Positions 53,097-64,000 of a stretch of DNA of 64,000 nt are shown in pieces. Below the pieces are notes generated by a model that searched no databases, had not been told where the DNA came from, and saw only the letters and a program-made list of their open reading frames with translations. The position numbers and the translations under genes were made by a program. The stretch spans positions 1-64,000 of the forward strand of contig JAVTVY010020522.1 of the NCBI GenBank assembly GCA_036873755.1, given 5' to 3'. Source of the DNA: Hanleya hanleyi. Taxonomy: Eukaryota; Mollusca; Polyplacophora; Lepidopleurida; Hanleyidae. How positions within the stretch are numbered: position 1 is the first letter of the stretch; every line of letters begins with the position of its first letter.

Positions 53097-54562
53097 CAGA
53101 ATGAGAGAGAGAGGTTCACCACAAATAGTTATATGTGTAATAATGATAGGGCGATAGGCTCAAATGTGCTAATATAGTCTGTAAATATCATCAAAATGTC
53201 AAAATCATCTAAATGGTCAAATTTCAAAATTGACATCTACAAATACCTTTTTGAAGATAAATGAGGCCTTTTTATAATATTTAGTTAGCAGTTTCCAGCA
53301 AAAAAATATATTGGCCATATATAGAAGGACATTTGGGTAATACAAAAAGATCCAGAGAAAATAAAACGTTCTTCTGCATTGAATAGTTCAAATATACCTT
53401 CTAGGTGGGTAACATGAAGATCCTATATTTATTATGTACAGGGGATTTCATAATAGTTTACCATTTATTGCTGATGTGATGTTTACAAACATGCCATGCT
53501 GCTCTGGCAAATGTGAAGTGTGAACAGTTTTGTTCTCTGAAGTTGCAAACTTGCCAGTTAATTTCAACTGTCATGCTGATCTCTGATTGGGTGATGGGTT
53601 TTCAAACAGTCACTCAAACAATGAGAATCATAGAAACACACCAAATGAAATAAACATATCACTAGAAGTTGGCAACTTCAGATAGGAGGGGCAAAGTTAC
53701 ATGTGATGTTTTGATTTAGTCTAGGCATGTATTTATCACTGACAGATATATTGGTAAACTATTACAAAATGTTCTGTAAGAGGTTATTCAAAGATTTAAA
53801 TTTCTAAAATTGAAAGCTGGTGCACAAAACGTGGACGAAGTTGACAAAAAATTCAAAATTAGTTTTTATCAATTCAGTTCAATTTTTCATTCAATTCAAT
53901 TCTTTTTATTGCTCGATTTTTTATAAAAATGTATAAATTTTTTATTTTTAATATATTGTTAAAAAGCAACCATGTATACAATGTATATGTACCACCACAA
54001 GCATGACAAGACAATAGAAAGTACACACAAGTTTCAGATCGCTATTGTCATGATTGTGAGTAAGTTGAGAGATATTGCAGTTTTTTTCAAAACCAACCTA
54101 TTTTTTACATGTGACCCACAACGGCTTGGCACACAATTGAAAATTCAACAGAAGTTTTGAGCAAGGGGTATTCTTGTTGGGTTAGAGTCATTTTCTGCAT
54201 TGGAAATTTCCCACACTTTGTCCTTTAATTTATGAACATTTTTCTCACCATATAATTTTAACTGAAGGAAATAAATGTAAAATGATCCTGGATTTGTTCC
54301 TGCCATAACTATGTTTGCCAATGTAGTGTTTTGTTGAAAGTTTTTTCGTCATTTGAAGTAACATTGACAATTACGAGGACATTACAGTTGATTTTGGATT
54401 TTATACTGGCAGATAAGATGAATTTGTAGTCAAATAATTTGAAGAGAGCAATACCACTTCCTTTGAAATGTGCTACACATCATGTACACGTGTGGTGTAG
54501 TATGAATGGTTCAACCTTTAATTTTGAAATCTGAATGTTGTTGTTTTTTTTTGTTTTTTTTT
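53097..54562. other. Presumed AGGF1 5' intron, second part
   Basis: AT-rich sequence ending in a T-rich polypyrimidine tract (54539-54562) before the CATACAG acceptor. No gene seen. Confidence 0.55.
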
Positions 54563-54569
54563 CATACAG

Positions 54570-55028
54570 TCAGACCAGCAACATGCAGATAGATGTTCAT
54601 GAGATAGATTAACAGCATTTCTACCTCAAGATGTGACCATATAGTTTTACAAACATGTAGGATCTGTCTATCACAAGATCATGATCAAGAGATCTCCAAG
54701 ATGGAGACCAATGGCAAAACTGTTGACATCACTTCACTGCAAGAGAGAGTCAACTTCCTCACCAAAGAACTTGAAACTACACAGTCACAGCTAAGCGTGG
54801 CCTTGAAGCGAGTTGAGAAAGCAGAACGACAGCATGAGAGTACGTTGAGGTACAACGATGATCTGCGTAAACAAGTGGACAGTTTGAGCAGAAAACTCCA
54901 GGAACATAAGAACGCTGCACAAAATAAAGAACACAAGTCTACACAAATTGTGGATGGGGATTTCCGAACCATTACCGGACCTTCCATTACCAGTACTGAG
55001 TTTCCTCAGCCAGTGACCAACCAGTCAG
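54570..55028 (+). CDS. AGGF1: AGGF1 coding exon 1: coiled coil
   Basis: The acceptor TTTTTCATACAG ends at 54569; 5' UTR runs to the ATG at 54701 (context CCAAGATGGAG). Encodes 109 residues with heptads (ITSLQERVNFLTKELETTQS, LRYNDDLRKQVDSLSRKLQE), equivalent to the N-terminal coiled coil of AGGF1. Donor G|GTATAT, phase 1. Confidence 0.88.
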
Positions 55029-58000
55029 GTATATATTTATATATATTTATTTATTCTCCCAGACAACTCCGCTAAATGAGAGCGGAGAACAATAGATCAG
55101 CTGATCCATCAACTGCCAACAACCTGTGCAACTGAGATAAATATTCAATGCTACAAAATGGTGTGGCATCCTTTTTTATACGCCCGCTAAAAGGCGGACG
55201 TATTATGTGATGGCGGTTTCCGTCCGTCTGTCCGGTTCTCGTGTCCGGTCTATATCTGGGACAGTTTCCTATTTACAGTTCCAATTTTTGGTGAGTGGAT
55301 ACCCTATGGGGAGACGATGTGTCGCGTACCAAAATGAAGGTCGAGGTCAGAGGTCAAAGGTCACTGGCCTAAAAAACAGGAAATCACTGAAGTGTTCGTG
55401 TCCGTTCTGTATCTGTGAACGTTTTCTATCTACAGTTGCAATTTTTTGCGAGTGGATATGCTAGGTGGAGACGATGTGTCGCGTATCAAAATTGAGGTCG
55501 AGGTCAGAGGTCAAAGGTCAGTGTGACTGAAAAATCAGGAAATCATTGAAAATTTCAAATTTTTTGTGAGTGGATTCAATAGGGGGAAATGAAGTGTCAC
55601 ATACAAAAATATAGGTCAAGGTGAAAGGTCACTGTGTCCCCAAAATTAGGAAATTATTAAAAATAACATTTCTTTGTGTCAGTAGATACATCAGGGGGAC
55701 ACAATGTGCACATCAAAGGTCAAAGGTCAAGGTCACTGTGACCCCAAAATCGTGAAATGGTTAAAAATCATGATTTTTTTAGTCCATTGAGAAATTACAG
55801 GTAGCCGTTTTGTCATGTACCAAAATTTAGATCCAGGTCAATAGTCAAGATCACTGTGACCCCAGAATCAAGGTCAAAGGTCAGTGTGACCTAAAAATCA
55901 GGAAATCATTAAAAAATACAAATTTTTTGTGAGTGGATCGAATAGGGGGAAATGAAGTGTCGCATACCAACAATTAGGTCAAGGTCAAAGGTCACTGTGA
56001 CCCCAACATCAGGAAATTATTAAAAATAACATTTTTTTGTGTCAGTAGATACATTAGGGGGACACGATGTGTCACATACCAAAATGTAGGTCAAAGGTCA
56101 AGGTCATCGTGAAATTGTTAAAAATCATGAGTTTTGTGTCCATTGAGAAAATTACGGGAGACAGTTTGTCATGTACCAAAATTTAGGTCAAGGTCAATAG
56201 TCAAGGTCACTGTGACCCCAGAATCAAGAAATCTTAAAAAAAAAAAAAAATTGTGTCAGCAGATAGATTAGGGGGACATGATGTGTCACGTACCAAAATG
56301 TGGGTCAAGGTCGAACGTCAAGGTCACTGTGACCCCCAAAATCATGAAATTCATAAAAATCTGTCCATTGATACATTGAGGGAAGACGATTTGTCGTGTA
56401 CCAAAATTTAGGTCAAGGTCAAAGGTCACTGTGCCCCCGAAATCAGGAAATCATTATAAGTCACAGTTTCATATGCCTGTCGGAGACGATGTAATGTGAT
56501 GTTGTGTTCTATCCATTCATCCATTAACATTTGTTGTCCATGCGATAACTCTAGTTTCAAGTTATGGATTGGTACCAAACTTTGAGTATACCTTACTCGC
56601 AAGAGGAGCCATACATCAATCGGTCAAAGGTCAAGGTCACAGTTCCCCAAAACTGAATCAAGTTTAGCTGACTATATGTGTTAGGTTGGAATATTCAGAG
56701 TTCTCTCTCCTACATGTATATGGCATTTGTCCTGTGGAATTGTCTCCCGTGTTTGAAACAGCTACATTTAATTAAACTGTTGTGAAATAGAAACCATACA
56801 TTTACTAATTCAACGGGGAGAGGGGTCCTTCATGAACTTCATACCTGTTTATTAAGAACAAAGGTTTACTTCGTCACTTTCTTCTTCCTTCATTAAAAAT
56901 TCTCTCGTCTGAAAGAAATTCATTTGCAGGAAAACTACTATTTTCTTGTGTTTGACTATTGTCGATTTCAGTGTGGGGTATGTGAGCTCTCGGCTCTTGC
57001 TCCAAGGTCAACTAGTTTCCAAGAGTTAAGCTCATTTTAGTTTATCATTCAATATAAGATGTGATATACATGTATGTTACATTCTCAGAAGCACAAAATT
57101 CTAGACCTTTCTCTGGATTGCTAGCTACCAATTGGAATCAAGGCTATTAAACAAACTTGAAATTTTGGACCAATGTAATTCCAGATATACGGGCGTATAT
57201 TGAAGCCCCTTGGGCTCTTGTTCTCAATAAATTGATTTCTGTGCATCAAAAATTAATGAAACTTTATTACGTTTCGTGAACTAGACATCTTCTGATAATA
57301 TCTGAATACCAGGCACCGGGAATACCTAATATTAATCGTCTGGGAGCCATACCTCAGTTACGGTCAGGAACAACCAACTGTGACATAGGCAATATGATGG
57401 AATGTCGATCAAGCCTTCAATTGACCAGCGCAAGTAGATATCCTGAGGTAACTCTCCACAAAAGTTCTCAAGGGTGATGTCCCTGTGGTTCCAAGGAAGC
57501 TTGGATTATTGATTTTGGGGTCACATGTCCAAAGGTCACAGGATCTTCAAACTGATTGTAGACTTTTCTGGACTGTATTTTGAGTTGTACAGTAAACTCT
57601 ACTGATACTCATGAAAGTTTATTTGTACACATGCTCACAGTGAAGTTGATATGGGGTCAAATGATGAATGGTCAATGTCACAGTATACATGTATGCGAAA
57701 GCTGAATCTAGCCTTGTCTTGCTATCTTTAGGTACAGTAACTGCTCACAGTTATTTTAGTTCAGTTCACAGATATTTTTATTTAAAGAAATCAGTTGATT
57801 TGTACCCTACGGTAAGGTACCAGGCAGATGTTATCACATCCATGGATTATAACTGTACGGCTTTTCACATCTCAGCCACTTCTGCCCTTCACTGTGATCA
57901 AATGCCGCAAAACATATTGTTTGCCTATTAAACTCTGACCCAGGGATAATAACAAATCACATTCAGTGTGATGTACAGGTGGGCATAGTTTTTGCATATG

Positions 58001-61000
58001 CACCGTCTAACTGTCTGGGAATGGCAAGATTATGTCAATGCAGCCAATCAAGGTACATGTACCAGAGGGAGAAATGAAGCTTATTATCCACTGTTTGAAA
58101 TGTAGTTGATTTTGGGGTAGAAAGCTGAAAGCTCAAGGCACCGGCCTACCCGGTACCCAAAAAAGAAAGTGTTCTTTTTGTTTTGAGGGATGAGTATTTT
58201 CATCTTATGCTAGCTGATTTCTTTTAGCATAGTCGTACAGGATGAGTTAAAAAAAAAGGTCCACCTGTGGTTTGGTTAATTTATTCATCTGAAGATATAA
58301 TTTATTGTGTTTATGAATATAACACAACGAAGGGTACTCACTCTCTGCACTATATCCACCCATTGCATGTTTTATTTATGGACAAAAATATACAGATAAT
58401 GTGTATATAGCAATGATGCTTATGGATAGAAAGTGCATTCTCTACATAATGTGGAGATGCATGAAAATCGACACAGGAATGAGACACTTCACATGTTTAG
58501 CTGTTTTCAGGTATCTCTGTTGCACTTCAAGACTTTCTTTCGAAGAGTTCTTTCTTGGCATTGGAAAATGTGCAACAGAAATATCTTAAAATAGATAAAC
58601 AGTTAAGAGTCTCATTCCCATTTCTTCATCAACTGCTGTGTTCACCCATTTATAGTATATACACAATATATATGTATATTTTCTTCCGTGAATAAGACAT
58701 TATACCGTGGTTGAATATAGTGCAGAGATGAAGTACCCTTCCATGCGTTATATTCATATACACATTAGATTGTAACTTCATGAATAAGTGAACAAAAGAA
58801 CAGGTGGACATTTTTTTCACTCATCCTGTACTGACTGAAAAAGTGACTCATTGAATGTAAAAGATGTTACAAAAATTATGTGTACGTGTACGGATATGTA
58901 TACACTACCATGACCACTGAACACAATAAAAAAAAAATATGAGTTCTCAACTATTCTTGATATTGTAATTTTGTATAATTGCAGGATCTTTGTCCACCAA
59001 GCCCCACCAAGATCGTGACCATGGTAGTCATGGTAACATGGGATGGACAGATGACAATAATACAGGGGATCTCAACACCAACACTGATCAGGTTTGTATT
59101 GTTACACGGATCCAGGACGTATCATTATATTTTTGAGAATTACTTCAGGAGAACACTTCCTGAGAAAGGCACGGATTAGAGTTGCCACTACTGGGTGATC
59201 GTTGTTTGGGAATAGAACCTTCGACCCTCAGAGAAGTACAACAGAAGTAACAGCGGATCTAAGCAAAATATTGGCTGTTCTGACAACTACAAGACGAGCC
59301 ATGGAACTGGGGATTTTTAACATTGGGCTCAATAGAGTGTAGAGTTTCCTAAAAATCTTTGCTCATTCTTGAGATAAACTTCCAAAACTTGGTGAGTTGT
59401 AAGGTAGTACATCTGTTCAAACTATGCGTGTGGTTCGAACCCAGCTGCTGCATGTGTGAAAGTTTGTTAGTTACTTGCCGACAGGCGGTGGTTCTCTCCG
59501 GGTACTCCTGCTTCCTCCACCGTCCAAACTAACTGTCACTATATGAGTGAAACAACCTTGAGTGTGACATGAAACCAAATCCCCCCCCCCCAACTATGTG
59601 TTAAAATCGAAGCTGTGCTATTATTTTTGAAATTTTTTCCTATTTACTTCCTTGTTAAATTTAGGCCTTTTAGAGGAAGGAAAATCCACCAGTGACGTCC
59701 TTGTATCTAACACAATGCCCACATTATACTTGAATGCCAGCCCTCTAAAATCCTCATAATTCGGCCCACAGAGATTCTCTAATTATGAGACGGTTGTGAA
59801 ATATCTACAGTACACTATGTTGCAGACTTTATTTGCTGCATGCCTTAGCTGTAGTATACATTCTGCAACCAATAGACAAAGTACCAGGAAGATGTGTATC
59901 ATGTGGATTAAAACTGTCTGGCTTTTATGCCACTAAGTTCACTCTTGTCTAATCACTGCTAAGTGTGTTACCAAGCGAACTCTGAACTTTGAATAATAAT
60001 AACCACTCACATTCAGTGGGTGCAGGGGCATGGCTTTGCATGCAGCACCGCATTCAGAATGGCAAATTTATGTCTGCATTGCCAAGTTAGCACTGCGTAT
60101 CAGACTATTGCAGTGGCTAGTATACCAGAAAACCACAAAGCTTTTTATCCACTCTTACATTCGTGCGAAATGTTCGTCAATATTCTATGAGAACCCATAA
60201 TAAGCCAATCAAGACAAGTTCTGCTTTTTCTCTTTGACAGTGATTTAGTTCAGGGATATTAACACCTTCACACGGCACGATCTTTTGATATTTTCTACAG
60301 CCTAACAACGCCAGACTTTTCGGCGGAGTCATCACTTTGATGTTCATGCACACAGTCTGGAATGATTACCCTGTTGGTCCATGTGCTACCATGTGTAATT
60401 ATTGTGGGCGTGATTTTTAAATTGTTCCAGAAAGCTAGCCACCTGATTGGCTAACAAATGTTGTTGAAATTCGCACGGGATTTATATAGCGTTGTAGTCA
60501 GATATATTATTCCGTGATATTATATCTGAGTTTACTGAGATTGAGTGTAGAACTTGCATGCCACCTGGTGAGTTGAGTGAGGTGTTGATCTAATGGTGTA
60601 CTGTATATGAATGTATTTCAGACCATCTCCCTGGCTGAGAGTCTGAGGGCCACAGCTGAGGCAGCCTTACAGGATACAGGCTTTGTTTATGATGAGAACA
60701 CAGGCTTGTACTATGATTCCAGCACTGGCTACTACTATGACAATGTAAGTTCAGTGAGATCTATCATATCGGCTTAACAGACAGGGGACTAACTTACAGA
60801 AGTTATAAAAACATTATAACCTAACCAAGTTATTAACTACATATAGATAGCAATAACTCTAAGAAGTTTTAATTTGTGGTAGGAATTGACCACAAAGTTG
60901 GAGAAAGGAATTGACTCAAAAGGTTGTCCAGACTCAGAGCAGAAAACATGTTCTTCTAATGTAAACATGGTAAGTCTTCAGCAGATTGGATTGGGCAATA

Positions 61001-63823
61001 CATGTCAGCCACAAAAATGAACATTTCAGCCACAAAGTATGGAATGGCAATTTGCACAGTAAACAAAAGTGAGTACAGCTCTTCAGAAACAAGTGTGGTC
61101 TTAAGTGGAACCTCCTTATCAATCTTAGTGTCTTGGCTTTCTGGAAAAATTATACATAATTGAGGGAAAAATACATGTATCTAGGTTAAAATCTCCTTTT
61201 TATGTAAGTTTTATGAATGTACCACATACATTTGAAGGTATGAAGGCTGTTAAACATAGTAAATGGAATATATTAAATGAATTAATAGAGGTAATTACAC
61301 TCTGTGACTTCAGACCTTGAGACGGCCTCGTTGCTACATGTAAGCTAATATCATTATTCTGGAGATTCTGATATAATCGCTTGAAGAGGTTATGAATTAT
61401 AACTTCTGTAAGTTGTCCCCTGACTACTTAATGTGATGGAAATATGCCTGATGTATTTCATTCTGGATAACGTAGCAACGTTTTTGATACATGATAACCA
61501 AATATAAGACTACATGTTGAAAGCCTGTACTTTCAGAGATGAGAGTTCTGTGCAGTGTGAATAGAATCTCTATGAGACCTTCTTCATTCACACGTCAATT
61601 TACTTGGCTCACACTCTTAATTAGCCTTGACAGATCGGACCACCAAAAGCATTGAAATCCAAGGTGTAAATTTCATAAATCAGAGACAAGTTAATCAGCA
61701 TATACCCAACGACTGTGTGTGGGGTGACGTATTCTCTCAGTATAGTTTTCGTCATTACTCCTGATATGATGGTAGGATTAGCCAGATACAAAGGACAGCC
61801 AATCAATAACCCACTTTGTGAAACTGGCTCGAGTGAGAATCGAACTCACGACTTAGGGGATACCGTCCCACTGCTCTACCAACTGAGCTACCGAGTCCAG
61901 TTGGGAACAGCTCGCTAATTCAATCCATTTCACAAGTACGCGCCATATCGCCATGATAACAAGTGAATTTTGGACATATATTCGAAGATACAATGTTTCG
62001 ACTAATAATTTCAGTCATCTTCAGGGATAAATTATAATATAATTATATTCCTACATTGTGAAACACTCAGCCAGAAAATACTGGCTCGGTTTGAGTTCGA
62101 TTCTCACCCAAGCCAGTATTTTCTGGCAGGGTGTTTCACAATGTAGGAATATAATTATATTATAATTTATCCCTGAAGATGACTGAAATTACAGTAACCC
62201 ACTCATATGGAAGATTTTTGAAATTCAAATAGATTCGTGGTCAATGAAATTTCATTCATAATTTCTTTTGAACATTGCCTGTACCATGGGCTGATATATC
62301 AAGGCTAATTTGCAGTGAGAATGTAGAAGTTGACTTGTGTATGAAGACATACTAGACTAACTTCACTGGTAAGTGATGATTTATAACCCATGATTTCATT
62401 TAGATCTGCAGTATTTTCACAAGTCTTGAAATATGTATGGTTTTCTCTTAATTTGGTTGATATTCTTTTTAGGAGAATTCTCTTTACTATGACCCTGCCA
62501 CTGGGACATATTTCTACTACGACGTGGAGAGCCAACAGTACCAATTCCACTCTCAAGTGGATATCTCACAGTATTCCATGTATAAACAACCATCGAATGG
62601 AGATGTACAGACATCTGCAGCATCAGAAAATAACCCTGCCCCAACAACAACGAGAGGCAAAAACAGAAAGAAGCACAGAGTGAAACGACCGAAAGAGGTG
62701 AACTGAAGGGATTGTACTTTCGAGCTTTGATCCTGCATGGCCGATTGAGTTTGATTGCTAGGCTGTAAAGTACACTGTGCAACCAAACGACCAGTTTGGG
62801 TAGTCAATGTAGATTATCAGTGTCAGCAGAGTCTTGGTGGTCCACTTGATGAGGATAAGTCTCTGCCCTGTCCTCGCAAACACTGAAAAACCGAACACAT
62901 TCAATTACATGACACTTAACTTATTTAATTTACATGTATGCCCCTCCACTTGCCCATATCTCAACACATTTGGTTGTTTGGTAATAGTTGCATTAATAAT
63001 TTTGTTCACAAAATCTCTAACTCTATAGGATCAAGAAATGAACAAGCTAACAGCTGACTTCCACAATCTGGAAATTTACAGAAGAAGACAGATTGCACTA
63101 GGTAATTATATCTTCTCATTGACATGTACTGTTTTGTTGATTTGCAGGAAAAGACTGAAAAGACTCACCGAAAGAGAAAACGTAGGAGAACCAAGACCAA
63201 TGCCGAGAAAAATGAAGACCAGTGTAACTTTGACGAACCAATGAAAGTTGATACAATAGATGATACTGGGAAGGAAACTGATAAAGCAGACCTTGAAAAT
63301 GAGAATGAAAAAAATACCTGTATTATGGAAAGTACTGAAAATGTTCATGGGAATGATATAAAAATGAAAACCGCAAGTGCTGAAATTGCCAATGTAGAAG
63401 ATGAATTGAAAACTGAAAAGGAAAGTGGTGAAAATTTCCATGGGAACAAAGTAAAAAGGAAAGATACCAGTACTGGCGATGTTGTTGACATATTTGAAAT
63501 GGATTATGATGGTGATGAGGTTGGTAATGAAGCTGTCTCGAGGTCAGAGGTCAGCAGTGATGCTGATAAACAAATTACTGCAGATTCAAATTCCTTCTTA
63601 GCTGTACATAAACCTGCTGATTGTGATGTACAAGAAAGGACTACAGTTAGTGAATTTGAAAGAACTTCCACAGATGAAAATGTGCTTGAAGTGACTAGTA
63701 GTGATTATAGTGGCTCTGAGTCCGAGCTAGAATCAGGGGAGATAACTGAGTCTGAGTCATCATCTGGCTCCACCTGTTCAACCAGTTCTGGAGATGAGAA
63801 TGATGTGGGAAGCCCGGAGGATG
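54701..63823 (+). CDS. AGGF1: AGGF1, first five coding exons (partial)
   Basis: Angiogenic factor with G-patch and FHA domains; OCRE-domain family, with reported nuclear and splicing-linked roles. Exons 54701-55028, 58985-59091, 60622-60744, 62473-62697 and 63148-63823 give 1459 nt, 486 codons plus 1 nt, without a stop. Order: N-terminal coiled coil; spacer; LAESLRATAEAAL followed by the OCRE aromatic repeats YDENTGLYYDSSTGYYYD, ENSLYYDPATGTYFYYD and QYQFHSQVD; a Lys/Arg-rich nuclear-signal-like stretch (HRKRKRRRTK); and an acidic linker with the family motif ESGEITESES. The FHA and G-patch domains should follow beyond position 64000. This is the best match to the family by domain order. Confidence 0.93.
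55178..57225 (+). mobile_element. 2-kb interspersed repeat with internal ~150-bp tandem units
   Basis: Starts TATACGCCCGCTAAAAGGCG with CCGTCCGTCTGTCCGG after it, and ends GGGCGTATATTGAAGCCCCT then TGGGCTCTTGTT. The end matches the fragment at 18755-18890. Between 55290 and 56640 are about eight diverged units carrying GTGAGTGGAT-x-(A/C)AATAGGGGGA, GATGTGTCGCATACCAAAA, AGGTCAAGGTCAAAGGTCA and CACTGTGACCCCAAAATCA. Inside AGGF1 intron 1. No ORF of note. Confidence 0.8.
57226..58234. other. AGGF1 intron 1, remaining sequence
   Basis: No recognised gene or repeat. Confidence 0.5.
58235..58831. mobile_element. Mariner-type MITE with long inverted ends
   Basis: Left end TACAGGATGAGTTAAAAAAA then GGTCCACCTGT; right end ACAGGTGGACATTTTTTTCA then CTCATCCTGTA. 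TA at both borders suits a Tc1/mariner target duplication. A second inner inverted pair (GAAGGGTACTC-x-CTCTGCACTATA, 58331-58365, and its complement at 58695-58740) shows the whole element is a foldback. The ~190-bp middle frame at 58401-58589 is not recognised. In AGGF1 intron 1, 150 bp before exon 2. Confidence 0.82.
58985..59091 (+). CDS. AGGF1: AGGF1 coding exon 2
   Basis: 107 nt, acceptor AATTGCAG, donor CAG|GTTTGT, phase 1 in and 0 out. Encodes LSTKPHQDRDHGSHGNMGWT then an Asn/Thr/Asp-rich stretch. Low conservation; assigned from splice sites and frame. Confidence 0.75.
59092..60621. other. AGGF1 intron 2
   Basis: Contains a C run (59581-59592). No gene or clear element recognised. Confidence 0.55.
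60622..60744 (+). CDS. AGGF1: AGGF1 coding exon 3: start of OCRE domain
   Basis: 123 nt, phase 0 in and out, acceptor TGTATTTCAG, donor AAT|GTAAGT. Encodes TISLAESLRATAEAALQDTG then FVYDENTGLYYDSSTGYYY, the first OCRE aromatic repeats and the most conserved part of AGGF1. Confidence 0.96.
60745..61619. other. AGGF1 intron 3, first part
   Basis: The segments near 60785-60805 (ACTTACAGAAGTTATAAAAA) and 61395-61420 (GAATTATAACTTCTGTAAGT) are inverted, so 60785-61420 may be an unrecognised DNA element. No gene. Confidence 0.45.
61620..61900 (-). mobile_element. tRNA-derived SINE with tRNA-like head
   Basis: On the minus strand the head reads TCGGTAGCTCAGTTGGTAGA (A box) and GTGAGTTCGATTCTCAC (T arm, B box GTTCGATTC). 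The acceptor stem pairs poorly, so it is a SINE head, not a working tRNA. The body has GATTGGCTGTCC, AATGACGAAAACTATACTGA, CGTCACCCCACACACAGTCG and TTGGTGGTCCGATCTGTCAA, shared with 15512-15700. Confidence 0.82.
62006..62191. repeat. Near-perfect 80-bp hairpin with tRNA-like B box in its loop
   Basis: The arms 62006-62086 and 62110-62191 pair with about two or three mismatches (near CACTCAGCC versus CACCCTGCC). The loop reads GAGTTCGATTCTCACCCAAG, a Pol III B-box-like sequence. The arm includes TCATCTTCAGGGATAAATTA. 120 bp from a SINE of the same tRNA type, in AGGF1 intron 3. Confidence 0.92.
62473..62697 (+). CDS. AGGF1: AGGF1 coding exon 4: rest of OCRE and basic stretch
   Basis: 225 nt, phase 0 in and out, acceptor TTCTTTTTAG, donor GAG|GTGAAC (weak). 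Encodes ENSLYYDPATGTYFYYDVES then QQYQFHSQVD, completing OCRE, and a basic tail (RGKNRKKHRVKRPKE). Confidence 0.95.
63029..63101 (+). other. Possible cassette (poison) exon in AGGF1 intron 4
   Basis: A 73-nt block flanked by AACTCTATAG and G|GTAATT. In phase with exon 4 it reads DQEMNKLTADFHNLEIYRRR then QIAL, a helix-like open sequence. Inclusion shifts exon 5 into a frame that stops after three codons (GGA AAA GAC TGA). Not part of the main gene model. Confidence 0.35.
63148..63823 (+). CDS. AGGF1: AGGF1 coding exon 5: basic and acidic linker
   Basis: 676 nt, acceptor ATTTGCAG, donor G|GTAAGC. Begins EKTEKTHRKRKRRRTKTNAE (nuclear-signal-like). Two internal near-repeats follow (ESTENVHGNDIKMK and ESGENFHGNKVKRK), then an acidic Ser-rich end with SESELESGEITESESSSGS, matching the EEGEIT-S motif that precedes the FHA domain in AGGF1. 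Ends phase 1; the FHA exon is outside. Confidence 0.9.
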
Positions 63824-64000
63824 GTAAGCAGTGGTCAATTAAAGGGATGTACTCGATGTATTCCCAGATCCTCTCCATGATCATATCCTAACATACCTTA
63901 CCTTTCACCATGTGACAAGGTCTGCACTCCATGGTCAGCACTGAATCTGCCTGTACCACGTCTTACTGTTGTTTGTTGGAAGTTGTCTCCTGTACTCAGA
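63824..64000 (+). other. AGGF1 intron 5, start
   Basis: Follows the GTAAGC donor; no acceptor is reached before the window ends. Confidence 0.6.

Noticed and set aside
49500..54500. Polinton protein-primed DNA polymerase B
   Set aside because: No polymerase motifs or long frames were seen after the protease remnant.
61820..61897. Functional tRNA gene on the minus strand
   Set aside because: A and B boxes are present but the acceptor arm pairs badly and the sequence continues into a SINE body seen elsewhere.
1..64000. CRISPR array
   Set aside because: The tandem repeats lack unique spacers and the sequence is clearly eukaryotic.

Overview
The window is nuclear DNA of an invertebrate, most likely a mollusc and probably a gastropod. 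Genes are split by many GT-AG introns, there is no operon layout, and repeats are dense. One interspersed repeat, beginning GTGAGTGAGTGAATAG and followed by an AACGTCGCTTTCAACAAT block, resembles a repeat I associate with abalone-type (vetigastropod) genomes. That taxonomic reading is from memory and is an inference. DIRS, Naiad-type Penelope and Polinton elements in one 20-kb stretch also fit a marine invertebrate.

Two conserved host genes are partly inside the window. On the minus strand, 28736 down to 8673, are the first eleven coding exons of the mitochondrial Lon protease gene (LONP1): targeting peptide, substrate-binding LAN domain and the start of the coiled-coil region. The AAA+ and protease exons must lie beyond the left edge. 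On the plus strand, 54701 to 63823, are the first five coding exons of AGGF1 (angiogenic factor with G-patch and FHA domains): N-terminal coiled coil, OCRE aromatic repeats and the acidic serine-rich linker. The FHA and G-patch exons lie beyond the right edge. All splice junctions given here keep frame when joined, and the protein blocks match the families.

The 21 kb between the two genes is a nested transposon graveyard. (1) A DIRS-type tyrosine-recombinase retrotransposon occupies about 29965-40043 on the minus strand. It has inverted terminal repeats, an internal complementary region, gag, RT/RNase H and recombinase remnants. A 5'-truncated LINE (30038-31797, with poly-A and a 15-bp target duplication) sits in its left terminal repeat. 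A Naiad-type Penelope element with N-terminal GIY-YIG remnant (about 35232-37990) sits in its gag. (2) A decayed Polinton/Maverick occupies about 42.0-49.5 kb on the plus strand: two small paired genes with TATA boxes, integrase with chromodomain, packaging ATPase, penton-like minor capsid, a basic minor capsid/core-like protein, major capsid protein and cysteine protease. All but a few are broken by frameshifts, and no protein-primed DNA polymerase is visible.

The most unusual signal is a roughly 95-107-nt structured RNA motif. It starts 3 nt after the Naiad stop codon and recurs four more times inside the Polinton, once partly. Its closing stem and one hairpin show compensatory changes, and its 5' half resembles a twister self-cleaving ribozyme.

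The introns hold many short elements: MITEs, foldbacks, tRNA-derived SINEs, a 2.2-kb 20-bp minisatellite, a 52-bp tandem array, and a repeat rich in AGGTCA half-sites.
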